Of a DNA stretch of 64,000 nt, positions 49,982 through 61,893 are shown piece after piece (position 1 is the stretch's first letter; the number at the start of each line of letters is the position of its first letter). Both the position numbers and the translations under genes were made by a program. The notes under the pieces were generated by a model. The model worked only from the letters and a program-made list of their open reading frames with translations. It did no database searches and was not told where the DNA came from. Origin of the DNA: Calvatia gigantea (Eukaryota; Basidiomycota; Agaricomycetes; Agaricales; Lycoperdaceae); NCBI GenBank assembly GCA_025093985.1, contig JACAAK010000002.1:186001-250000 (forward strand). The letters are read 5' to 3'.

Positions 49982-51421
49982 CTATCCTTTCAGGGGGATT
50001 CGTTCCCCAGGCCCTAAAAATTTGAACACAAGCTCGTACCAACGGTGTATAGCGACCGCTTCCTCTATCTGGGGTTCGATGTGAACAGTACTTGTACTGA
50101 GAACTGACAAATGCTGGACTAGAAAAATATCTTGAGTAACCACCAGGAACATAGGGCAGTGGAGCATTACCTTGGTCAGTCATTCACATTGACACGCCGA
50201 AAAGCTACGAACTGTTCCTTTGGGTACATCGAATTCTTCGGCACGATTGGCCCACAGAGATGCAAAAGCACCATGAACGGACTGATCAGCGATCATAATG
50301 ATACGTTTAAAAAGCTAGTGTGTCAAAGCCTAGGTCAGAAATCCAGTTGTGAGGGAGGAGGAGAGTGCCGTGTGCCTTCTGGCCCGTTCTTCGGTTTTCC
50401 GCAACTTGGAGGGAGCCAATACAAAAAACAACACCAATCACATCTTGACCCATATTAGTTAACTGAGGACTGGCAAGATGGTAAGTTAGTGTACCGTAGA
50501 TGGTCCCACTCTCGACGTAAGGGATTTGGTTGAGTGGCATGAAATCAAACTTGAGCACGGGGATAAACAGGGTTTCATGGCACTGGGAACCAGAGGTCAG
50601 GCATGGGTTAACGATTTAGAGGTCACTTAGCTCACCTCTTCGACTAGGGTCTCTCCCTCGTGAGGATAAGCTTGTAGAAGTGGGTCAAGTAGTAAAGTAA
50701 GTACTAATTGCTGCGCGCAACACTGGCGTTATAGGTGTAATACACTTTCCCTTCCTCGAACCGGCTGTATAGTTCACGCGCAATTCCGTCACTTGCATGC
50801 GCTCTAATTTCGCCCGTTTCATCGAGGAGGTGGATAATAAAGAAGGGTGGCTGACCCCCGTGACGAATCTCTTCGTCTAGCCTAGATTTATATGTGACGA
50901 GAGCCCTAATGGGCAGCCAATCTGAATCCCCTTCCATCCCGTCATGTAAAGCAGCAATGGGGAAACATTTATCGTAACCTGAGCGTCCAATGGAATGATG
51001 TGTAAACGAACCAAACGCGACAGTAGCATGACAACCCTCACCAACTTCGAGCGCTAGCTCCTTTGGATCACCGACAATACACCCAGGAATCGGGTCTTGC
51101 ACAGGAGTCGCACTGTTGACGCAAATGGTTCTGTGGAAACGCTGTTGGAGTTCCAGCACTACCTTCAGGCGAAGACATACCCTGTATACCGGTCAAGGGA
51201 CTGCCCTGGTTATTCGCATTAATTGCGAAGGTTTGGCTGCTCAAGGCGGGAAGAGTCGGGGCTACCATCACAGGTACCCAATGTACTCCATCGGATGCAG
51301 CATAGTTGAAGTAAAGATAGAACCTCTCTTTGATTTGCACGGTGATCTCGACATCCTGAGGTGTATCAGAAAGGGCAGCGAGAGCAGCAATGCCCCCGGG
51401 AGTAAGCCAGCCATCGTCCAT
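49982..51421 (-). CDS. RPA1-like OB-fold protein, copy R4
   Basis: Paralogue of R3 within duplication B. The ATG at 51421 (MDDGWLTPGGIAALAALSD) begins the RPA70N-like OB fold: DVEITVQIKERFY, ASDGVHWVPVMVAPTL, then VLELQQRFHRTICVNSATPV. DBD-A: IRALVTYKSRLDEEI, PPFFIIHLLDETGEIRAHA, DGIARELYSRFEEGKVYYTY. DBD-B: ADQSVHGAFASLWANRAEEF, LSVLSTSTVHIEPQIEEAVA, HRWYE. The stop is at 49982 and no DBD-C is seen. Several frame changes remain, including one inside DBD-A after NASVARSN (near 50.70 kb). The OB folds are readable but the gene as given is not open throughout, so it could be a pseudogene or mis-sequenced. Confidence 0.6.
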
Positions 51422-52931
51422 GGTGGTTGACAGGAAGTTGACCATAACATCTGATTGCCCCAGCCTGAATGTAGCGGGACGTCGAAAACGGAAATCAAGC
51501 TTTTGAGTGATTCATAACCTGGATTAGAGCGCACAGGAGCGTGGATCTTCATAGTCCAAGCTCAGAATTATATTTACACCTACGGTGCACCTTATCTTTT
51601 CACTACAGACTTAGATCCTTGCGGGGTTTGGTGGAAACCTTGATGCGCTTGACGTTGATATCAGAGGGAAACAAAAATCCCAGGCGAGGAGTATTATCAG
51701 GCCGGAAGGGCTCGACGGAACTACAAGCTCGTTATTTCTTCCAACACTGAATACTCTTACAACAAGGACGCAGGGGGGGTTCCGTTTCGCCTCACCCGTA
51801 AACTTTGTGATACTGCCATGTATCATCTGGCTTACTTCTTAATATATATATATATATTCAGGGTTCAAACGTTCACGCCAAGCAACGCCGTACTGTAGGT
51901 TGATCGAGTACGACAATAAATTTCGTTGGGCGTGAATGGCCAACATACCCAGGTATTTTCGTTGGTAAGCGTCATTGTTGGCAATATCCTCTTGAGCTAC
52001 AAGCTGTTCGTCGGTTCATTGGGGATGCTGAATGTCTAATGCACCATTTTCGGACGATTTGCCTCGGGCTGTCGGCAATAGCAACCAAAGATGTCAGTAC
52101 CATATGTCACGAACTCAGCGGAGGAGCATTATTTTCGGTAGCCTTCCGCTCAGCTGTAGCTGAGAGAAACGGTCATCAATGATGTCGCTTGATTGAGAAC
52201 TACGTAACCCTACACCGAGTCCTCCGGTTCAACGAGCATTATTGTTTAGAGACAGCAGTTCCCAACCACCTCAGAAGACAATGAAGGTGAAAGAGCGGGT
52301 ACATTTCCCCCATACTATGTCAGCTTTATTAATGCGTGGAAGGAGCAATGCCGAAATTTTGGACTCACTCAGTGGACAGTCATCCCTGGGCATTTTACAA
52401 AACGAACAAGCATTCCTCGAAAGGCGCTCTGTAGATGCCACAGAGTTCATCGTCGCCATCTTCGTCGTCTTGGCCAGGATTCCTGGTGTTCGACCTCCAC
52501 TGAGCCACTGCATGCCAATGTTTGACGGTCACTTCATGGGGACAGGAAGAAGGATGGGATCACTGTTGTATCCTGGCGAGCAGAAAATCTCAAACAAAAA
52601 TGATAAAGTTGAACACATCCAAATGTCACCAACATCCGGCGTTGTGTGTAGTGGCTGGAATTGTGATATGTTTACTAAAGGTTAATTGCAGGTTTGGGCG
52701 TGGATACAAAATTGGTCCTATTAGTCCATGACGACTACGATGAAAGTTATGAACCATGGAGTGCGAAACCAGGCAAAACTCCCTCATGGGCCCCAATATT
52801 GTAGAAGGGCCGCTACAAAAAGGAATTGCCATGGTCCCAGAAAGCTAAGAATTGCCTCCCAAAACAGGAGAAAACCATGTCAATTTATACGGTATCTCCA
52901 GTGAAATCTTTTGGCATCAATAATTCCCGGC
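51422..52931. other. Spacer between R4 and MFS B
   Basis: Matches 43.66-44.8 kb of copy A in parts (for example the ATGAAGGTGAAAG and GTGGAAGGAG blocks) and carries an AT dinucleotide run at 51842-51857. A 147-residue frame at 52242-52685 has no known motif and is broken in copy A. Confidence 0.4.
51842..51857. repeat. (AT)8 microsatellite
   Basis: Uninterrupted AT dinucleotide run upstream of R4. Confidence 0.9.
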
Positions 52932-54964
52932 CTATATTTTCCCAAACCAGCGGCCCAACGCGAGGTATCTAACAACCATCAGGCACAACACACCCAGCAC
53001 AACGGTGCTCCCTAAGGAGAAAAAAGGTCATAGCCCACTCCTAATACGGATGACAAGAAAGAAAATACGCACCCGCATACAATCCCACGGCCTCAAAGTT
53101 TCCCGTCCTTGTATTAATAGCACCTGAAATTGGCGGACCAGCAAGTGAACCCAGAGCAGTGATGCTCATAAACATCCCAACTCTCCGTCCCACATCCCCT
53201 GTACCGCCGAAATTCATAATAGGGTTGGCCAGAAGCGAGACGTATGCCCCGGAAGAGTATCCGTAGATTATAGTGACGACAATTAGGGCAGCGGTGGAAT
53301 GCGTGAAAGGCCACGCGTAGGTGACGATTCCGGCGACGAAGGTAAAGGGAATCATTATGTTCAATGGACCTGTGTTTTTTTGTTAAATGGAGGGTTGGAG
53401 ACTCGGGTGCAGGAAAAAAACGTACCTATACGATCTGCGAGAAGTCCCTGAAGGTCCACCGGCCAAACATTGAGCTGGCGTTGGCGAAGGAGACAAAGTA
53501 GAACTGCGAGTTCATGGCGTGCTACCCAGTTGAGTGGCGCTCACATTGGCATAGGTCAACACTATGTCGCAAGTGAGTGCGTCTTGATAGGGGTTAAAGG
53601 TGGTGGACGTACGTGTATAGAGACCCAAGAAGTTCACAAAGGAGGATATGCAATAAATTGTGTATGGAGCTGACTTAAAGGCGGCGAGGTTAAGCAAGCC
53701 TCCTTTGACATTAACGGGTGGTAATCTCGGTCTCATTGTCTGTAGATGTCACTTGTCAGCCTTAGGACAGTATATGTTACAACTAATGACGAACCAAATT
53801 GCTTATCCCGAGGATGACGAGCAGGATGAAGGCTATGATTCTCATAGTCCAAGGAAAGCTACATAATCAAATTTAATTCGTCACCACGGAATTCAGAAGA
53901 TATTGCAGGTACGCACCCAACCATAGGAATCAGACTCTTTGCAGCGATAGGGAGAACCGTTCCACCGACAGACGACCCAATGGCGACATATCCCAATGCA
54001 CGCCCTCTTCTGTGCTTGAACCAATGGGAAACGATCGCCATACAGGGTCCAAAAACTCCACCACATGCAACCTAAAACGACAATCCTTTCTTGTTAACAT
54101 GGGAACTGGGAAGAGGGCAGTGAAGTTTTGGTGTGGACGCACCCCAGTAGCAATGCCTTGGCATAAGAGAAAATGCCAATATTGTGTACATTGTGCGACG
54201 AGCAATGTTGAGACTACCAGCAGTAGACTGGAGGAGAGGAAAACGGTGCGAAAATAGCCTAGGTCGAACAGACGGCCGACGACTAGGCCAGGGAAGAATA
54301 TTAGGGCAAACTAGAGTTGTTGGTACGATAAGTAAGCTGATCGAGAGAGGACATAGTCTACATACTTGGATTGAACCTATCCACGCACTTTATGAGGTGT
54401 GGTAAGCTATGGTAGTGTGAGTTGCAAGGAAATGCGTACATGGTCGAAGGGGAATATTGACTTAGGAGCGTGTCTTGGTAGTATGCTTGAAAAATCTGTC
54501 GTGGCAATGAGTTAGGTGAGGTGATGAAGGTCGAAAGTAGAAGACGCACACCCCAGGAATTCACATAACCAAAACTAATTGAAGACGTCTCCCTAAGTAC
54601 AAAAACGACCATCAGATGGGGCGAAAACTCACGTCGCGAAAGCATCACAAAAACCCTGGGTAGGTGTAACATAAAATGTCCAGCCTGCACCATAGAAATA
54701 CAGCAAACTTACACCAAAGACAACAAGCCAGGCTCTTGGTCCACCATCTGGAAAGTCGACCTCCTGCTTCACCACCTCGCCTTCCTTGGAATTGTCAGAT
54801 TCAACAGGCAAGACGTCGCTTGTTTGCAATTCCTTTGAGCTTGGGAGTGACTCCTTTATAATGTCGTCAGAGCCTACAGAAGCCCGAATGTCTTTGTTAC
54901 GGGTTAAGGATGAAGGGATGGACGACGTCCTGGCCCTCCCACCTATCATTTCGACTGGAGACAT
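52932..54964 (-). CDS. MFS transporter, monocarboxylate-permease type, copy B (frameshifted)
   Basis: Paralogue of MFS A. The ATG is at 54964 (MSPVEMIGGRARTSSIP). DFPDGGPRAWLVVFG is followed by a 57-nt intron, then GFCDAFAT, FGYVNSWG, IFQAYYQDTLLSQYSPST, AWIGSIQ, ALIFFPGLVVGRLFDLGYFR, FGPCMAIVSHWFKHRRGRAL, MRPRLPPVNVKGGLLNLAAF and ANPIMNFGGTGDVGRRVGMF; the stop is TAG at 52932. Introns are mainly 50-60 nt GT-AG. In the exon at about 53.44-53.52 kb it has four extra single bases relative to the intact exon of copy A (near 53446, 53457, 53503 and 53515), which destroys the helix SMFGRW...LLADRIG. As written it is non-functional. Confidence 0.8.
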
Positions 54965-57787
54965 GGGCGAATCTGAAGAGATGTTGCAATGCGTTAAGAT
55001 ATCATTCGAACGGTATTTATTCTATCCCGAGGGCAGGAGCGGTTAACGGCCTGAAGCCCGATAAGCCGCATACCAGAAAGAGGATCGGGCATGTTTATGT
55101 CAACAACTAACCGGTGCTGACTCACATACCGCCGGAACGGGGGAAGCAATTCAAAAGCACAAAAACCGTGGGGATTTGTGGTTCGGTAAGTATTGATGAA
55201 GGGAAAGAGAGATTAACGAGGAAGATATAACCTCAAAGAATTTGGCTGTCGAGTGAGATTGGTCGCGAGCGTTAGGACCCTCGGGTAGGTGTGCGTGATG
55301 GGATAGCAAGACGGAGTCCGGTGATATCGGGATGTCCGAGTTCCAAGTACCAGTGCTCTTCCCTACAAACGGCTTCGCGTATTTCGAAGAACCGGCGCCC
55401 GAGTCCCGGAAAACCATTGAGAGGCACGGATTACAGCTGACGCTTGATCACGCAAGATGCCTTTTGTAAGACTGTTGTGCGTTGTATGAGGTTGTATGAA
55501 GGGACCGGATGAACGTGACGCCGCGACAGAGGAAGAGCTGAAAGAGGAACCAAGGCGGCCAACACCCCTGTGCTGTAGTTTGTAGACAACGTATGGCCTA
55601 AAGGAGTGGGGATACTGTGGCTCCTTATCAGACTTTATGTGCCTATGTGCGGACACTTTGAGCTGTTCAAGTTTGACCCGGGACCGGTTCTGTCGTGGGT
55701 GCGGTGTGCGCTCCAGCGGGGTTTTACCGGATCGGAGGGCCCGCGAGCGCGCTAAGGAGCCGATGTTTCGTGGTGTCCATATGGCAAGTTGGTTTTTTAA
55801 ATTTGAAGGTGACTCCGCTTGATGAATGTGAAGCTTTGAAGTGTACTTATGCCTCTGGTCATGGTCAAGTACGAGAAGCTGTTGGAATGATGCATCGTAT
55901 CAGTGGGATGGTGTGCACATGTGATCAATCCTTGGTTCAACGTTGAAATTTAATTGGAATCCACTTGGCGCCCCGTTTGCGCCCACAACTCCCTCCGCTG
56001 ACGACGATGTGACAACTCCTCAAGGCCTCACACATCACACCAAAAAGGCAAGGGACCTTTGCTCAAAAGTACTCTTTCAGATCGTTTTCTATGTGCTCCT
56101 AGAATGACAAAATAACGGGCCTCTGCAGAAATACAGAAAAAAACGGCGTTCCGATGAATCCGGGGAGCACATATAGACTCGAAGAACAGCGAAATGACAT
56201 AGTGCCAGTGATGGGTTGATTCGATTTTAAACCTCGCTTACTTATCCATCCTTTAAATCAATTTCAGCCGGACAGCCGCAAACTTTATTATAGCATCCCT
56301 GATACGTTCGAAATCCTAGTACTTAACGAGCACTTCCTGAGTACTGGGGGGCCATGCACTTTCCCGGTGATTGTAACATCGTTCTGACTTGGGCAGATCT
56401 CTCGTGGAAGAAAATAAGGCGCAGCCGTCCGGCCTACTATACCCTGGGCCGGTCACTGTCCGAACCCCAAGTTGAGGGAACGTATGAGAATCATAATAGC
56501 TACAGGAGAATGATGCGTGTACAAGCACAGATGCACATACAAGTACGGCGTGGGGGTTCCGTGAGCAGTGAAGCTTTGGAGGATCATATGATGTACTTTG
56601 TGCCAATCATGCAGGATCAGACTACGCAGTGGCTTTCTCTTCTCCTCTTCACCGCCAATCGCTACGGCACCCTTTCATTTGACTCTATATCTTCCAGTTC
56701 TCCGATCTGCGATACAAGAATTACATTCCTCACCTCCCAATTCTCTTTTAATACTTCCACTCATCGATTGTTTCAGCACCGACCCAAGATTTTCCCGTCC
56801 TCTAAATACACTCCCACTTTTTTTTTCCGTAGATACGAAAACCGCAACAACCTTGAAAGACAGTGACCATCAACTAAAATTTCTTTACGTACGCACTCTC
56901 TAACGGCTTGCGCTTGTGCATCCCTCACCTCTAGAAATGGTCGCCTTCTCGCCTTCCAACGCGTTCACGCACCTTAACCCTTGACTTGCTGACGTCCACA
57001 AATAAGAACTCCTGCCAACTCTCTCCAGTGCCAGATTTTACACTCCTCTGTCTAGCATTTCAAGGGACTCGCCTCAATGCGACCGCACGTGATATATTGT
57101 AAGATGAAACTCGGATGTTTACTTGCTAACGACGTCTAATAGATTTTACTGTGGATACGAATGGACTCGATGCCATCCGTGACAACCAGCGATGAGAATA
57201 GCAAACACCATAGTGCGGGAATTGAGCGTCAAGTTTCTTTCGTGAGTCGTTAACGCTGTAGGGGGGTTCGACTTAGATCAGGCCTAGGCCTACCCCAAAT
57301 GAGCCCTCTACACAAGTTTAACGGTATGTCAGGACCACCAGCAGCAAATGACTACATGGTGGTGGTGCAAGGCAGCAAGCTGCGCGAATCTTGAGCTTAA
57401 ATAATAAACTGCATTTGATTGGTTGAGCTAACTGATTACATGCCGAGGCCGGCTGAAGTGCGGCGCACAGTCCAAGCATTCACCAAACAGGCCAACATTT
57501 AAGCGGCTTGTTCTCTCGTGGTCTGGAGTAGGAACCTCAGAGAAGCTAAGCAGAATGAGTAGATGCAGCTGCAGGTTGGTGTGTACTTCCATGCTACTTA
57601 GTACTGATACGGTAATTCGACCAGAACGGAAGAGCCAGGTCACGGGCGAGTTCGTTCCGAGCAGCGACACGGCACGCGGCAAAATTCACACCCTCTCAAA
57701 ATCTCAGGAAAAAGGAAATTGCAAAGCGGAAGCGACAGTGAATGAGTTCGATTCTCTGAGTATAAAATAGATGCCAGAAAAAGAAAT
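54965..57787. other. MFS B upstream flank and gene-free stretch
   Basis: To about 56.05 kb this belongs to duplication B. From 56.05 to 57.79 kb I see no supported gene. A 170-residue frame at 56354-56866 (+) has no recognisable domain. Confidence 0.4.
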
Positions 57788-58693
57788 CTACTTTGACACG
57801 AAGCCTTTTCCGGAGTAACCCTCCGACGAGATACCTGTGAGAGAACAGAGCACGCGTCGAAAGGGTGATAAGTGGAAGTCAGACATAAATGCAGAAAGAG
57901 AGACCGCACCTGAGATAGGGTTTAGGTTCATCTCCTTTGCACGCTTGTTGGTAGCCTCTTGCCATTCCTTGTTGAAGGTTGAAGGTGGGGCTTTGGCTAT
58001 CAAAAGGGGAACCCAATATAGAGTTCATGTGGACGGAAGAGGGAGAGGAGAACATGCAGCGCGCATTTAATCAGCACAAAAGAGCGCAATCTCACAACCA
58101 ACAAAGACCACATACCGAGATTTCTGAAAGCGTAGAACATAGTACCAGCAACACCGAGAAGAGCGCTGGTGTACAACAGGATCTTGAAGGCAGTCACCGG
58201 GTTTACTCGAAGGAGCTCGGGGACCGTGAGGGCCAAAGGCCACGTAGTAAGGCTACATAACGCATAGCATCGAGGAATTCCCGCGCGAGTCGTATCCATT
58301 CGAGGATCACGAAAGAACATAGAAATAAAAAGAGAACGCGATGAGACACACAAAGGTAACCGAGGGAGGTTTCCCAAACCTCCCGACTTACGCCGGCCAG
58401 GTCCAGGGAACCACCGAAGAAAAAAAAGCAGCAACAAGCTACTCACCAGCCTTCTTCTCATCTATGGACAACTCCTTCCAGTCCCTTTTCTGGATAGCCT
58501 CAAGCTGCTGGTGCACGGAAGACTTTTCCTCGGAGGAGAGCTTCGTCCATGTTGCCTCTACGTTGGACAAGGGAATCGGAGCAGTTGAGGAAGAGGAGGG
58601 AGGAGTGGAAGAGGAGGCGACGGTGGTAGCGATGCAGCGGTGGAGGCCAGGGACCCTCTGGCGCGCCAGGCGGGCAGCAGCAGCGACGTACAT
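57788..58693 (-). CDS. COX5A: Cytochrome c oxidase subunit IV family (fungal Cox5)
   Basis: Nuclear-encoded inner-mitochondrial-membrane subunit of complex IV. The ATG at 58693 opens a basic presequence (VAAAARLARQRVPGLHRC). It is followed by PIPLSNVEATWTKLSSEEKS, LEAIQKRDWKELSIDEKKA, YYVAFGPHGPRAPSSKPGD and a single membrane helix (FKILLYTSALLGVAGTMFYA). The matrix/intermembrane tail is TFNKEWQEATNKRAKEMNLN, GISSEGYSGKGFVSK, ending at 57788. Introns are 58253-58446, 57997-58115 and 57835-57909, longer than elsewhere in the window. Two extra bases, near 58250 (before YYVAFG) and 58189 (before FKILLY), break the frame of an otherwise perfect family match. Confidence 0.88.
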
Positions 58694-58891
58694 TGGTGGA
58701 GGAAGGAAGAGGATGTTGGGTGGTTTATTTATTAAACTCGGCCTTGCGCAGAGGAAAATGCGGAATTATCCCACGGTCGGGATCTTCCGGGTCACACTCA
58801 ACATATGGGACCCTGGAGGGGCTGGAAAGGTCGAGACTGAGTAGATTGTATTGCATAAATCATTCTCTACAACTCATGTCTGTACATCTGT

Positions 58892-60355
58892 CTACGCAGT
58901 GGCCTTGGGGCAGTCGCGAGAGATATGCCTGTAAGTCATCTGTCAAGCACTAATTTCTCAAAGAAAATCGGCACGCTGCTTACCCTTCGGAACCACACGA
59001 GTAGCACGCCCTTTTCTGCGGTTGGGGGCAATCACGACTAATATGACCAGTCTGCGAGCAATTATAACACTTGGAACCTTGAGCACAGTCCCTCGACAAG
59101 TGGCCTACACCTCCGCAAGTGTAACTACAAAACATCCATCAACAACCAGGCCATCCATCAACCGGCGTTAACGGGAAACCATTATATACGCACCAAGTCT
59201 TTTGGCTGCTGCTGTTGAAAGAACCATATCCACCACCACCACCACCACCGTCGCCACGACGGTCAGTCGCGCCGCTTTCGGGACAAGCACGCGCAATATG
59301 ACCGGTCTTTCCGCAGCGGTAGCACTCTTGGTTACTGCCAGAGTATCCTCCGCCGCTGTTTTGTTGTGGACAGTCACGAGACTGCCAAATGGCCAATCAG
59401 AAAATTACGTTCCTCCGCAGGGATTATTGATCAGGAACCCACAATATGGCCTTCCTGGCCGCACTTGTAGCAAGATTTGGCCTTGGCCTCTTGAGTACAG
59501 TCACGAGAAACGTGGCCTTCACCGCCACCTGTAAACAGCCGCGTATGAATACAACACGATTTCGGCAAATTTTCAATACATCAACCACCCACAGTTGTAG
59601 CTGAAAACGCGACGCGCGGAAGGAACAACATCAGAACGAATGATCGCCATAAGTGAGCCAAAATAGAGAATGATAGGACGAGCCGCTAAAGGGGTGAGAC
59701 ATTTACCAGGTAGGAGTTCCAGCCTTAGGGCAGTTTGCAGCTTGATGGCCGACTATTAACAGCAATGAGACATCATATCAGAAATGGGTGGAGATAAACG
59801 GAGATGATGATGGTGACGGTGTGACGATGATAGATAGATGGTCGCCACCACATCGCTGAAAGAAAAAAACAGGGATAACCCCGTACACCGTGTGGCGTAA
59901 AATTGCGTGCAGGTGCAGGGGTGGTGCATCAAGGGGTGTTGATGTTGCGGTGGGTAAACGGGATGTGTTGGGTCGAAGTAAGCCATTTTGCGGCTTTCCA
60001 TTGAGAACTGTGTTTTGGAAGGTTGGCAAGGAGATCTTGATAGACATTGATGACTTGGATGGGCAAGAGGGGCAAGGAGGAGGAAGTGCGTGTGAGGTCG
60101 AAAAGGAATATATTGTATTGGGATCGATGACGACCACGATTCGACTTCGATTAATACGCGCATAAACACAGCAGGCCGCATTCATCGCCAGCGCCCGCTA
60201 CCCACCGCACACCGCGCACTAGAGCAAGAAAGTAGAAAAAAAGAGGTGATGGAGAGCAAAAAACCACAATCATCGCCAGAAGCAGCAGAAGGGGGGGTCA
60301 ACGACGACAAAAGCCACGCACAGCCACCACAGTTAAAGCATCCACGTCCAGACAT
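58892..60355 (-). CDS. GIS2: CCHC zinc-knuckle nucleic-acid-binding protein (GIS2/CNBP family)
   Basis: RNA/ssDNA-binding protein, a translation-associated factor in yeast (Gis2) and animals (CNBP). Seven CCHC knuckles are readable without any frameshift: CFNCGGFGHQAANC, CYNCGGEGHVSRDC, CYKCGQEGHISRDC, CYRCGKTGHIARAC, CYTCGGVGHLSRDC, CYNCSQTGHISRDC and CYSCGSEGHISRDC. A Gly-rich linker lies between knuckles 4 and 5. The start is ATG 60355 (MSGRGCFNCGG) and the stop TAG is at 58892. The first intron is long (about 59753-60321, 569 nt) and interrupts knuckle 1. The other introns are short and also split knuckles, for example one starting GTGGGT inside knuckle 2. The N-terminal exon is placed by the need for a complete C-x2-C-x4-H-x4-C unit. 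Confidence 0.85.
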
Positions 60356-60790
60356 CGTTACAGTAGTTTTGAGAGGAAACGCGTTAGTCTAGAAAAGGGT
60401 AATAGGGATCAGTGGGCCCATGACTGCAGGTGCCGATGAAACAACAGTCTCCTCAACGCCTGCAGTCACGATAACGATCATGATGCGCAGAGTCCATCAT
60501 ACGCACTTTTTAAAGGTGAGGATGATGGTGGTATGAGAGCAAGGGAGGAGGGCGTCTGAGGAGTCTTGTGCGAGTCAGGTGAGTAGAAAAGGCCCATGAA
60601 CATGTTACGTAATTTTTTTCTCTGTCAGGACCTGTTTTCTATTTCCAGACCTTCGTTAACGGATCCACGGCAGCCTGGTCGCCTCATTCCTGTTCCTTTG
60701 ACTCAAACTCCTCGACATGAGGCCTCTGGAACAACATTTTCGATGCCAAGCCCAAGGACCTCTCTAGAGCTACATACACCTATTCCAATT
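60356..60790. other. Spacer between GIS2 and RPN8
   Basis: About 435 bp holding the GIS2 promoter and the RPN8 3' flank. No coding sequence seen. Confidence 0.45.
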
Positions 60791-61893
60791 TCACTGTTCT
60801 CCATCTCCTTTTGTCTCTTTCTTCTCCGCATCCTTTTCACCCTTCTTCTCCACACCACTTTCGTCCTTCTTCTCCCCTTCTACGCCTTCTTCAAACTCAG
60901 CACGCCCAATAGACGCCTTGTTATCCACCAACGCATGCAACGCAATCACAGCTCTCAACAAACTGCTCAAATATACAACCAACATCTGATCGTTCGTACT
61001 CGCTGTGAAACTCTGCGTCAAGTCCGAATCAGACAAGTTCGGAAGCAGATTTAGAGCATCCTGTAAATGATATATGATCTGATGGTTCACAGGCATCGTG
61101 CCCGCAGCCACCTCAGCCAGATATTTTTGGACATCACTCAACCGTGACTGGAGACCCCGCAGCGAAGCTAATTGCTCACTAACCCGGGTGGCGAGCGTCG
61201 TCGTGGTGGAATCTTTGATATCCCGCAGTAGATGTTCGACACCGATCTCTTCGGCTTCTTCGGCTTCTATTGTTGAAGGAACGTGGAGGAAAGTTTTTCT
61301 TGTCTCCGTCCCATCCTGCCAGACGGGGTGATTAGGATTATCAGTTAGCGCGCCCGCGCTATTTGGTACTCTTGGGTTATGTGAAACGGGATAATTACGT
61401 CTTTGATTTCTTCTACGGCGAAGTATGCGTCCGTTGGAATACCAACCGTGTTTGGGACGGACATCCACGATCACCATCACGGGTTTTGCGATGAAGCGTT
61501 TGAAGAGATCGTTAATCTCTTGGTCCGAAGCACGCAGTTTGGGTCCAGTATGGTACCACCCGATCATCCGTTCCCTAGCTGATTTACGTCCATTTAATGA
61601 TCCCCTCTTGATGTGTCAATGCAGGGTACATAGCTCACCATTGACCTTTTTGAACATCCCATACATTCCTTCGATGTAATTATGATCCAAGAACCACGTC
61701 TTGCTGTCCTTTTCGTCTTCCTCAAACGGAATACCGAATGAATTTGCGACGTTTATGGTCTTGCCATTGTCCTGACCCAGAAGTACACCCACTACACGTT
61801 TGTGGGAGTTGCGGGAGACGGACCGGGCGTGGTGATCTGTTACGGAGAGGAGGACCAGTGGGTGGACGACTATACGCAGTCACAGTTTGTCAT
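60791..61893 (-). CDS. RPN8: 26S proteasome regulatory subunit RPN8 (MPN domain)
   Basis: Non-catalytic MPN-domain subunit of the 19S lid. Blocks in order: [125 protein letters not shown], then after an intron [40 protein letters not shown] and an acidic/Lys-rich tail. The WYHTGPKL segment lacks the JAMM metal-binding histidines, as expected for RPN8 rather than RPN11. The start is placed at ATG 61893. An extra base near 61447 separates RPKH from VGIPTDAYF, and one or two more lie in the first 25 codons (near 61872 and 61890). Confidence 0.9.

Larger units (their letters stand above)
49965..56050. repeat. Segmental duplication, copy B (RPA1-like R4 + MFS B)
   Basis: Direct-orientation partner of 42.2-48.9 kb, about 6.1 kb long, with the same gene order and strand. 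It lacks the TIR element. Confidence 0.8.
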
